In this document: one piece after another, positions 7,434 to 13,234 of the stretch | How positions within the stretch are numbered: the first letter of the stretch is position 1 | Layout: each line of letters starts with the position of its first letter | Assembly (NCBI GenBank): GCA_903904805.1 | Contig: CAIVDX010000602.1 | Location: 1 to 13,234, forward strand | From: an uncultured Rhodospirillales bacterium | Lineage (GTDB): Bacteria > Pseudomonadota > Alphaproteobacteria > Acetobacterales > Acetobacteraceae | DNA length: 13,234 bases | Reading direction: 5' to 3' | Translations under genes and position numbers: made by a program | Notes under the pieces: model-generated | Seen by the model: only the letters and a program-made list of their open reading frames with translations | The model's database searches: none | Told to the model about the DNA's origin: nothing

Positions 7434-7467
7434 TCGCGGCGAAAGGCAGCGCTGGGGGCTGACCGGC

Positions 7468-8526
7468 TCAGACCGAGCCCGCCTCCACACGCTGCGCCTC
7501 GATCAACCCGCGCAGCACACGCCGCGCGCGCACACCCGCGGCATCAGGGGCGAGCAGCGCCGGGCCCAGCGACATGATCTCCGCCTCGCCCAGGTTCATC
7601 TGCTGCGCTTCGATCACCGGCTTGTCCTCCTGTTCGAACGCCTGCAGGCCCAGAACACGCACCTTTTCGGTGAGTGCCGCGTCGTCCTTGCCCACCGTCC
7701 GCAGGAAGGCGAAGAAATAATGCGTCCGCTCCCGACTCTCCGGTGTCAGCAGATGCAGGCTGGGCGCCGACATCCCCTCCGCCACCGGACGGCCGACATC
7801 GGTGACCCCCACATCCAATGTCATCAACGCCGGCGGCTGCCAATGCATATGCGCTCGGCTGTCGACCGGGCGATCCGCCGGCCAGCCCATCAGCTTCAGC
7901 AACCCGTTCACCTGGCCCTCATCACGCCAGAAATAGGAGGTGATGGCGTTGCCCTCCTGCTTCATCTCGTGCCGTGTCACCCGCGGATTGGCCACCCGCA
8001 GGCCCGGATGCAGAAACTGCACATGGCTGAGATCCAGCAGATTGTCGGTGATCAGCTCATAATTGGCGGCAATGCTCAGCCGTCCCCCCACAGCCGCATA
8101 GGCGTCGGCATCGTCGAGCGCGGGGAAATGCGGGATCGACAGCACCGGGATCGTCCGCGGATCGGCGTCGGCCGCCGCCCCCATCCAGATCCAGATCAGC
8201 CCCTGGCTTTCCGCCAGCGGATAGGCGCGCACCTTGGCCACCGCCGGAATGGTGCCGTCGCCGTGCGGATTGAGGGTGCAGGCGCCATCGGGGTTGAACC
8301 GCAGGCCATGATAGCAACAGACGATCTCGTCTCCCACCAGGCTGCCGCGCGACAGCGGCACGAAGCGATGCGGGCAACTGTCGGCGAGTGCCACGGGCCG
8401 GCCATCCTCGCGGCGATACAGCATCACCGGCTGCTCAAGAAACACCCGCCGCAGCGGCGTTCGGGTCACCTCACTGGGCCATGCCGCGACATACCAGGCT
8501 TTGTACAGGAAGGCTTCAGACACCAT
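7468..8526 (-). CDS. Rieske [2Fe-2S] aromatic oxygenase, VanA type
   Basis: Terminal oxygenase component resembling vanillate O-demethylase and dicamba monooxygenase: it uses O2 and reducing power to demethylate or hydroxylate an aromatic acid. In the 352-residue protein the Rieske ligands are C51-x-H53 and C70-x2-H73, and the mononuclear iron site is D165-x2-H168-x4-H173 within DNLLDLSHVQFLH. The third iron ligand is probably Asp301 in EDKPVIEA. ATG at 8526 gives the family N-terminus (FLYKAWYVAAW), with GGGAG just upstream. The upstream gene is 62 bases away on the same strand, so the two are probably one transcript. A VanB-like reductase is required, but none is in the window; the enzyme may borrow one encoded elsewhere. 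The substrate is not determined. Confidence 0.92.
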   Translation of the reverse strand: MVSEAFLYKAWYVAAWPSEVTRTPLRRVFLEQPVMLYRREDGRPVALADSCPHRFVPLSRGSLVGDEIVCCYHGLRFNPDGACTLNPHGDGTIPAVAKVRAYPLAESQGLIWIWMGAAADADPRTIPVLSIPHFPALDDADAYAAVGGRLSIAANYELITDNLLDLSHVQFLHPGLRVANPRVTRHEMKQEGNAITSYFWRDEGQVNGLLKLMGWPADRPVDSRAHMHWQPPALMTLDVGVTDVGRPVAEGMSAPSLHLLTPESRERTHYFFAFLRTVGKDDAALTEKVRVLGLQAFEQEDKPVIEAQQMNLGEAEIMSLGPALLAPDAAGVRARRVLRGLIEAQRVEAGSV

Positions 8527-8588
8527 TTTCTCCCATTTTTCTTGTTCTCTGGGCTTCCTGCCCTCGTAACACGACAAGCAGAACCCGT

Positions 8589-9539
8589 TCAGGGCTGACA
8601 GAACAACTCCTCCAGCGGCGCGCGGCGCGACGTCAGGCCCTGCAGATGTGTCAGCCGCACCAGCGTCTCGAGGTTGTTCCGGTTCTGCTCGGTCAGACCA
8701 TATTGCCAGGGGTCGCGTCCCAGCACCTTGTGCTGCTCCTCCAATGCCGCAGCCCACCAGGCAAGCGGCACCACGCGGGGATTCTCGCAGCGGCGATAGG
8801 CGATCGTCTTTGCCTTCATGAAAGCGTCGAACAGGCTTTTCACCACCCAGGGATGCTCGTCGACGATGCGCTGCTGGATCACGGTCACGTGCATGATCGG
8901 GAAGATCGACGTGCGACGGTAATACTCCATCTCAACCGCCTTGTGGTCTTCGAACAGACGCTCGCACCAGGCCTCGCCCTCCAGAAACGGCTTGGGGAAT
9001 TCCGGTTCCATGCGAGCATCGATCTCGCCGGTGCGCAGCATGTCATCGAGGTTCTGGTCGTCGCGGATTCGGGTGATGATCTGGCCCGGCATCGGTTCAA
9101 AATCGATGTCCTCGCCGCGCTCGGTGAACCAATGCACATCGGTCGACCTAACGCCGTAATCCTCCTCAAGAATGCCGCGAATCCAAACATTGCCGGCTGG
9201 CTGAAAATTGGTGCCGCCGATCCGCTTGCCCTTCAGATCCCGTGGCGTCCTGATCCCGCTGGCGGGATTGACGAACAGGAAGCCGTGACGAAAGCGCCGG
9301 TGGCAGAACACAGGCAGCGCGGTCCACGCAAATCCGCGATCGCGCGCCATCAGATAAGCGGCGGCGTTGAACTCGCAGATGTCGTAGGCATTCTCCTTCG
9401 CCATCGCCCAATGGCGATCGCGCGCGCCATAGCGGGTGTCGGAGACCAGTTCGATGCCCTCAGGCTTAACCCGTCCATCGACCAGCGCGCGGGTGATCTC
9501 GTAGTCGCCAAACGCGACGGACAGCTTCAGATCGGCCAT
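8589..9539 (-). CDS. 4,5-dihydroxyphthalate decarboxylase-like protein (periplasmic-binding-protein fold)
   Basis: The N-terminus (LKLSVAFGDYEITRALVDGRVKPEGIEL), the central FRHGFLFV-GIRTPRDLKGKRIG block (83-108) and NVWIRGILEEDYGV (117-130) match proteins annotated as 4,5-dihydroxyphthalate decarboxylase (Pht5-like), which share the fold of ABC substrate-binding proteins. There is no signal peptide, which favours a cytoplasmic enzyme over a transport receptor. ATG at 9539 is chosen because GGAGGG lies seven bases upstream (9547-9552), giving 316 residues; a TTG at 9554 would overlap the ribosome binding site. It is the first gene of a likely pair with the Rieske oxygenase. The catalytic role and substrate are inferred from family naming and neighbours. 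Alternative: a non-enzymatic binding protein. Confidence 0.75.
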   Translation of the reverse strand: MADLKLSVAFGDYEITRALVDGRVKPEGIELVSDTRYGARDRHWAMAKENAYDICEFNAAAYLMARDRGFAWTALPVFCHRRFRHGFLFVNPASGIRTPRDLKGKRIGGTNFQPAGNVWIRGILEEDYGVRSTDVHWFTERGEDIDFEPMPGQIITRIRDDQNLDDMLRTGEIDARMEPEFPKPFLEGEAWCERLFEDHKAVEMEYYRRTSIFPIMHVTVIQQRIVDEHPWVVKSLFDAFMKAKTIAYRRCENPRVVPLAWWAAALEEQHKVLGRDPWQYGLTEQNRNNLETLVRLTHLQGLTSRRAPLEELFCQP

Positions 9540-9545
9540 GGCGGT

Positions 9546-9572
9546 TCCCTCCAAGGTGTTGGTTTGGAGGGA
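9546..9572 (-). promoter_or_regulatory. Inverted repeat that can sequester the ribosome binding site
   Basis: TCCCTCCAA (9546-9554) and TTGGAGGGA (9564-9572) form a perfect 9-bp inverted repeat with a nine-base spacer. In the minus-strand mRNA the downstream arm contains the GGAGGG Shine-Dalgarno of the decarboxylase-like gene, and the upstream arm is its exact complement. Translation of the oxygenase operon could thus be off by default until something opens the hairpin. As DNA it is also a plausible dimeric regulator site. Pairing is seen; function is inferred. Confidence 0.55.
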
Positions 9573-9589
9573 GTTTAGCGAACCCTTGA

Positions 9590-9621
9590 GGCAAGGCCAG
9601 GGCTCTGCCCCTGGCCTTGCC
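9590..9621 (-). terminator. Perfect 13-bp hairpin after the CBS-domain gene
   Basis: GGCAAGGCCAGGG (9590-9602) and CCCTGGCCTTGCC (9609-9621) pair perfectly around a six-base loop, ten bases after the stop of the CBS gene. No T-run follows on the minus strand, so it is an atypical terminator or an mRNA-stabilising or processing structure between the CBS gene and the downstream aromatic operon. Confidence 0.55.
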
Positions 9622-9631
9622 GCAGCCGTCG

Positions 9632-10072
9632 CTACACGCTCCCCGCCACATACGCCTTGAGGCTATCCGCCTCCTGCAACGCCTGGTCGATCCGTTCCTT
9701 CACCACATCACCGATCGACACCAGGCCCACCATGCGGCCGCCCTCCACCACCGGGAGATGGCGGAAGCGCCCCTGGGTCATCAGCTCCATTGCCTCCGAC
9801 ACGCTGGCGCGCGGGCTGGCCGTGCGGATATGTCGCGTCATCACCTGTTCGGCCGTGAGCACCAGCGCGGCGGGGCCGTGCAGGGCAATCACACGAACAA
9901 TGTCGCGCTCGCTCAGCATGCCAAGAATGATGCCCTGATCAGCATCGTCGGTGACCGGCAGCGCGCCGATGCGGTGGTCGGCGAGGATTGAGCAAACCTC
10001 GGCGATGGTGGTGAGCGGACCCACCGTGGTGATGGCGTGGCCCTTGGACCTGAGAATGGCGGCGATCGACAT
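9632..10072 (-). CDS. Two-CBS-domain protein
   Basis: Small cytoplasmic protein of 146 residues made almost entirely of two CBS domains (about 13-66 and 77-133), which pair to bind adenine nucleotides in related proteins. Typical repeats are visible: GMLSERDIVR at 51-60 and GLVSIGDVVKERI at 116-128, plus VMTRHIRTASP at 78-87. Such stand-alone proteins are usually regulatory, but the partner is unknown. ATG at 10072 is supported by AGGGAG seven bases upstream (10080-10085). Two stem-loops lie directly before this site and a strong hairpin follows the stop, so it is probably transcribed on its own. Confidence 0.92.
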   Translation of the reverse strand: MSIAAILRSKGHAITTVGPLTTIAEVCSILADHRIGALPVTDDADQGIILGMLSERDIVRVIALHGPAALVLTAEQVMTRHIRTASPRASVSEAMELMTQGRFRHLPVVEGGRMVGLVSIGDVVKERIDQALQEADSLKAYVAGSV

Positions 10073-10087
10073 GGCGGCTCTCCCTGT

Positions 10088-10127
10088 GCGCGGCCATTCG
10101 GGGGCCGCGCTGTTCGTGGCGAACAGC
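10088..10127 (-). promoter_or_regulatory. Two adjacent stem-loops before the CBS gene
   Basis: GCGCGGCC (10088-10095) pairs with GGCCGCGC (10103-10110) around seven bases. GCTGTTCG (10109-10116) pairs with CGAACAGC (10120-10127) around three. The two share bases 10109-10110, so the full helices compete at their junction. They lie between the ABC transporter stop (10195) and the CBS ribosome binding site, two bases from the latter. They may terminate ABC transcription or form the CBS leader; no T-run follows. Confidence 0.45.
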
Positions 10128-10194
10128 CATGCTGCGCCGATCCAGGCACGGATGCAAAAAGCTTACGTGCGATGCAGCATTTTATAAGAGTGGC

Positions 10195-11961
10195 TTACTC
10201 CGCCGCGTGCTCCTGGGCGGCACCGGAGAGCTGCGTGCGCACCAGCTTGGCGAACGCACCTTGTGCTGCCACCAGCGCGTCGAAGCTGCCACGCTCGACG
10301 ATGCGGCCCTGTTCGAAGACCAATATCTCGTCGGCATCGCGCACCGTGGAAAGGCGATGCGCGATGATGAAGCTGGTGCGCCCGCGCATCAACGTCGCCA
10401 TCGCGCGAGACACCAGAGCCTCGGTGGCCGCATCAAGGGCCGAGGTGGCTTCATCAAGGATCAGGATCGGCGGGTCCTTCAGCAGCGCGCGCGCGATCGC
10501 CAGACGCTGGCGCTGGCCGCCGGAGAGCGTGGCACCGCGCTCGCCCACCATGGTGTCGTAGCCCTGCGGTTGGCGCAGGATGAAATCATGCGCCTCGGCC
10601 AAGCGGCAGGCCTGCTCAAGCTCGGCATCAGAGGCATCGGGCCGACCGACGCGCAGATTGTCGCGGATGGAGCGATTGAACAGCAGGCTTTCCTGGAACA
10701 CCACGCCCAGGCTGCGGCGCAGCGAGTCGAGGCTGATGTCGGTGATGTCGCAGCCATCGATGGTGATGCGGCCGGAGATTGGGTCCCACTGGCGCTGCAG
10801 CAGGCTCATCGCGGTGGACTTGCCCGCGCCGGTCGCGCCCACCAGCGCGATCGACTGGCCCTGTTTGGCGGTGAAGCTCACGCCATCGAGAATGCGCGGG
10901 CCGCCGGGATAGGCAAAGCTGACATCCTCGAACCGCACCTCGCCGCGCACGTCAGTAAGCGCGACCGGGTTTGCGGCTTCCGGCACAGAGCTGGAGGCAT
11001 CCAGCACCTCGAAGAAATCATTCAGCATGGGCTTGGAGAAAAACAGGCGCGAGGCGAAGCTCATGGCACTTTCGAGCCGCCCGATCAGCAGCTGCGCGAA
11101 CCCCATGAAGGAGACAATCTCCGTCACGCTGGCCTGGCCGCGCACATGCAGCAGCGTGCCGATGATCACGATGGAGATCACCGCGATGGTGCTGGCCGCG
11201 CGGGTGAGCACATTCACCACAGCCCACCAGTTCAGCACCGGGAACTGATGCGCGATCACCTGGCGCACGATGCCGCCGAACAAGGCGGCCTCGGACTGCA
11301 GACGCGCAAAGCTCTGCACCACCACCACATTGGCCAACGCATCCTGCGCGGTGCCGGCAAGCTCGCTCTGATAGCGCTCGGCGGTGCTCTGGCCGATCTC
11401 CGTGCGGCGGATGACGATGATGGTGACGATGCAGAACAGCACGACAAGCACGATCAGCGAGATCGACAGCCGCCAGTTCAGGAACAATGTCAGCGGCAGC
11501 AGCACCAACGTTGCCACGTAGGTCGCCAGCTGCTCGCGAAAGAACAAAAGCCAGATGGCGAACAGCGAGTCTGCGCCTGACAGCATCACCTTGATGAGCC
11601 GGCCGGAATGCGCCTGACCATGAAACGAGGACGGCAGCGACAGCACATGGGCGAAAAAGCGGCTCATCGCCGCCAGGCGGTTGCGGTGTGCCAGGCGCTC
11701 GGCCTGCAGAGCAGTGGCGATGTTGGCCAGGATCGAGACCCCGCCGACGACGATCCACATCCCCAGCAGATACCGCGCATCGTGCCATAGCTGGGCGTGG
11801 CTGATCTGGTCGGATTTCGACAGCAGGCCGATCACCCGGCCGAACAGCACGGGGTCGAGGAACTGCAGCCCCGCCACCAGAATGTTCCCGATGCCCAGCA
11901 GCCAGGCGACCTTCCGGTCGGCCCCCAGCATCGCCAGCACGCGTCGATAGATGGTCAGCAT
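10195..11961 (-). CDS. ABC exporter, fused membrane and ATPase domains, glucan-exporter (NdvA/ChvA) type
   Basis: Half-transporter expected to act as a homodimer in the inner membrane. Residues 1 to about 310 form the six-helix membrane domain and about 340-580 the ATPase. Motifs are intact: Walker A GATGAGKST at 375-383, Q-loop Gln423, signature LSGGQ at 479-483, Walker B ILILDE at 499-504 followed by ATSALD, and switch His535 in AHRLST. The overall length (588) and N-terminus resemble the cyclic beta-glucan exporter family of alphaproteobacteria. The glucan synthase partner is not in the window, so the substrate is only suggested. ATG at 11961 has just a weak AGG upstream. The pdxY gene ends 94 bases upstream on the same strand. 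Confidence 0.9.
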   Translation of the reverse strand: MLTIYRRVLAMLGADRKVAWLLGIGNILVAGLQFLDPVLFGRVIGLLSKSDQISHAQLWHDARYLLGMWIVVGGVSILANIATALQAERLAHRNRLAAMSRFFAHVLSLPSSFHGQAHSGRLIKVMLSGADSLFAIWLLFFREQLATYVATLVLLPLTLFLNWRLSISLIVLVVLFCIVTIIVIRRTEIGQSTAERYQSELAGTAQDALANVVVVQSFARLQSEAALFGGIVRQVIAHQFPVLNWWAVVNVLTRAASTIAVISIVIIGTLLHVRGQASVTEIVSFMGFAQLLIGRLESAMSFASRLFFSKPMLNDFFEVLDASSSVPEAANPVALTDVRGEVRFEDVSFAYPGGPRILDGVSFTAKQGQSIALVGATGAGKSTAMSLLQRQWDPISGRITIDGCDITDISLDSLRRSLGVVFQESLLFNRSIRDNLRVGRPDASDAELEQACRLAEAHDFILRQPQGYDTMVGERGATLSGGQRQRLAIARALLKDPPILILDEATSALDAATEALVSRAMATLMRGRTSFIIAHRLSTVRDADEILVFEQGRIVERGSFDALVAAQGAFAKLVRTQLSGAAQEHAAE

Positions 11962-12055
11962 GAGCCTGATGGTCCGTCCGTATGGTGGTCCTCACAGCAT
12001 CGTGCGCGCCGATCATGGCGACAATGGGCAGCCCGATGACACCCGTGACGCGGGC

Positions 12056-12901
12056 TCACAGCGCGACCATGGCCGGCACGGCGCCGGGCGCCGCCAGCCG
12101 GTCCTGCGCGGAAATCATCGCCAGCTCGTCGGCGCCCAGCGCATCGGTGGCGGCCAGCACCGCCTCAAGGCCGGCGACGGCGGTGCAAACCGCATCGGTC
12201 AGCGCCTGCCCACGCAGCAGCCGGCCGAACGTCAGCGCAGCCAGCAGGTCGCCGGCACCGGAATAATGCGCCGCGCGACGAGGCCGCCGCAGCAGATGGG
12301 CACCGGTCGGGGTGTGCAACAGGAGATCAAGGCTGTCGGGCGGGGTCTCTTCGGTGGCCAGCGAGGTGACCAGCACGCAGGCCAGGCCGCCGGAGCGCAT
12401 ACGGCCGGCGAGTGCAGCCGCGGCGGAGCACGCGCCAGCGAGGCTCGAGATATCGGCGCCGGTCAGCAGGCCCAGCTCGAAGCCATTGGGTGTGAGCAGA
12501 TCGGCGCGTGGTACCGCCTGGGCGGCGATCATCTCGGCGATGCCGGGCGCGACGTAGGAGCGCCCGTCGTCGCCCAGCACCGGATCGCAGCAATAGAGCG
12601 CCTGGGGCATCCGATCCGCGGTGGTGATCGCGACATGGGCGTTGGCGACCGATCCAAGATAGCCGGTCAGCAGCCCCGACGCGTTGGTCAGCACCCCGCG
12701 CGCGGCGATCCCCTCGATCAGCGCGGCCAACTGCCCCGGCGGCACCGCGCCGCCGGTGGGGCGGCCATGGCCGGGATGGTTGGACAGCATCACCGTCGGC
12801 AGCGCGCAGACCTCCAGCCCCAGGCGCTGCAGCGCGAAGGCGGCTGCGGCATTGCCGACATGGCCGGTAGCGACCCAGGACTGGATGGAGACGACGGACA
12901 T
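12056..12901 (-). CDS. pdxY: Pyridoxal kinase, PdxY type
   Basis: Cytoplasmic ribokinase-superfamily enzyme of vitamin B6 salvage that phosphorylates pyridoxal with ATP. From ATG 12901 (281 residues) the N-terminus SVVSIQSWVATGHVGN matches the family's substrate-side block. DPVLGDDGR is at 106-114, TPNGFELGLLTG at 137-148, and the anion-hole/catalytic motif SGAGDLLAAL at 214-223 with Asp218 as the probable catalytic base. In-frame ATGs at 12925 and 12940 would add 8 or 13 residues without similarity to known family starts, and none of the three has a clear Shine-Dalgarno; I prefer 12901 on family length. It is divergent from rpmE and followed by the ABC exporter gene. Confidence 0.88.
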   Translation of the reverse strand: MSVVSIQSWVATGHVGNAAAAFALQRLGLEVCALPTVMLSNHPGHGRPTGGAVPPGQLAALIEGIAARGVLTNASGLLTGYLGSVANAHVAITTADRMPQALYCCDPVLGDDGRSYVAPGIAEMIAAQAVPRADLLTPNGFELGLLTGADISSLAGACSAAAALAGRMRSGGLACVLVTSLATEETPPDSLDLLLHTPTGAHLLRRPRRAAHYSGAGDLLAALTFGRLLRGQALTDAVCTAVAGLEAVLAATDALGADELAMISAQDRLAAPGAVPAMVAL

Positions 12902-12940
12902 CGGCGCGGTTGCGGGCACTGCCATTGCCGGATCACGCAT

Positions 12941-12974
12941 CAGCCAGTGACAGCACGCAAGGCCGGTCTGGCTG
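12941..12974. promoter_or_regulatory. Dyad between pdxY and rpmE
   Basis: CAGCCAG (12941-12947) and CTGGCTG (12968-12974) form a 7-bp inverted repeat 20 bases apart in the divergent pdxY/rpmE spacer, just upstream of the rpmE promoter. It could be an operator or a leader hairpin of pdxY. The evidence is symmetry and location only. Confidence 0.25.
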
Positions 12975-12982
12975 TTTCCGAC

Positions 12983-13011
12983 TTGAAACGCATGACGACG
13001 GGGACTATACG
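12983..13011 (+). promoter_or_regulatory. Sigma70-like promoter of rpmE
   Basis: TTGAAA (12983-12988) matches five of six bases of the -35 consensus, and TATACG (13006-13011) matches four of six of the -10, with an ideal 17-base spacer. It points to rpmE and leaves a 5' leader of roughly 45-50 bases. Confidence 0.6.
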
Positions 13012-13064
13012 GCCGCCTTCGCGTCGCCGGTCGGTATCGGCGAGGCCAGCACAGGACCTGACCC

Positions 13065-13234
13065 ATGAAGCCCGGCATCCACCCCGAATATCACGAAATC
13101 ACCGTCATCATGACCGACGGCACCACCTTCACCACGCGCAGCTGCGCCGGCAAGGCGGGCGACGTGATGCGCCTCGATATCGACCCGAAGTCGCACCCGC
13201 CCTGGACCGGCGTCCAGCGCATCAGGGACACGGG
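13065..13234 (+). CDS. rpmE: 50S ribosomal protein L31 (cut by right edge)
   Basis: Component of the large ribosomal subunit that helps bridge to the small subunit. The 56 complete codons visible encode HPEYHEITVIMTDGT, then RSCAGKAGDVMRLDID and PKSHPPWTGVQR, the alphaproteobacterial bL31 pattern; about 20 residues should lie beyond the edge. It is the form without the CxxC zinc-binding pair; a single Cys27 is present. AGGA (13053-13056) lies eight bases before the ATG and a good promoter precedes it. Identity is firm. Confidence 0.95.
   Translation, partial: MKPGIHPEYHEITVIMTDGTTFTTRSCAGKAGDVMRLDIDPKSHPPWTGVQRIRDT

Noticed and set aside
7434..7467. Bidirectional terminator between the convergent transporter and oxygenase genes
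   Set aside because: The 34-base gap has only a five-base pairing (GGGCT/AGCCC) that extends into coding sequence; too weak to call.
7396..8598. A 400-codon open frame on the plus strand opposite the Rieske oxygenase gene
   Set aside because: Its product has no recognisable domain and is rich in His, Arg and Gln, as expected from the reverse complement of a GC-rich gene; the opposite strand encodes intact Rieske and iron-site motifs.
8388..9578. A 396-codon open frame on the plus strand opposite the decarboxylase-like gene
   Set aside because: It covers parts of two real minus-strand genes and has no domain features; antisense openness is common at this GC content.
10129..11580. A 483-codon open frame on the plus strand opposite the ABC exporter
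   Set aside because: The opposite strand carries all ABC motifs in order; this frame is low-complexity and without a family signature.
12030..12056. AGCCCG/CGGGCT inverted repeat at the pdxY stop as a terminator
   Set aside because: The stem is only six base pairs with a 15-base spacer and no T-run follows; chance occurrence is likely in this composition.
1..13234. CRISPR array, phage, transposon, toxin-antitoxin or defence genes
   Set aside because: I saw no regularly spaced repeats, transposase or integrase motifs, terminal inverted repeats with target duplications, or toxin-antitoxin pairs on either strand.

Overview
The window is GC-rich chromosomal DNA that looks alphaproteobacterial, most likely from the Acetobacteraceae/Rhodospirillales. 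The clues are the codon bias, the zinc-site-free alphaproteobacterial form of ribosomal protein L31, the glucan-exporter-type ABC transporter, and AT-rich stem-loops after stop codons that resemble intergenic elements I recall from Acetobacteraceae. This placement is inferred from protein style; no rRNA is present. I see no phage, insertion sequence, CRISPR array, tRNA or defence locus. The window holds 11 complete and 2 truncated genes, and every intergenic gap is shorter than 300 bases.

Left part (1-5965). The 5' end of an EF-G gene runs off the left edge on the minus strand. A divergent plus-strand pair follows, DUF1800 then DUF1501, overlapping by four bases; only the DUF1501 protein carries a Tat export signal. 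Next come an alpha/beta hydrolase and a DUF1345 membrane protein. An AT-rich stem-loop of a shared two-copy family follows the DUF1501 stop and another follows the hydrolase stop. The DUF1345 gene meets a 72-residue single-pass membrane protein tail to tail, and an AlkA-type DNA glycosylase gene follows.

Middle part (5966-9631). This is a small aromatic-compound module: an AAHS-family MFS transporter on the plus strand converges on a minus-strand pair, a 4,5-dihydroxyphthalate decarboxylase-like protein followed by a VanA-type Rieske oxygenase. The likely logic is uptake of an aromatic acid, oxygenation or O-demethylation, and possibly decarboxylation. No reductase partner or dedicated regulator lies in the window. 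The leader of the minus-strand pair has a perfect 13-bp hairpin and then a perfect 9-bp inverted repeat that would pair with the Shine-Dalgarno sequence.

Right part (9632-13234). A two-CBS-domain protein, a fused membrane/ATPase ABC exporter and a PdxY-type pyridoxal kinase all lie on the minus strand. rpmE (L31) is divergent from pdxY, has a good sigma70-like promoter, and runs off the right edge.

Most of the region is ordinary accessory and housekeeping content. I did not find a clear new multi-gene system. The items most worth a second look are the ribosome-binding-site hairpin, the repeated terminator-like element, the incomplete aromatic module and the small membrane protein.
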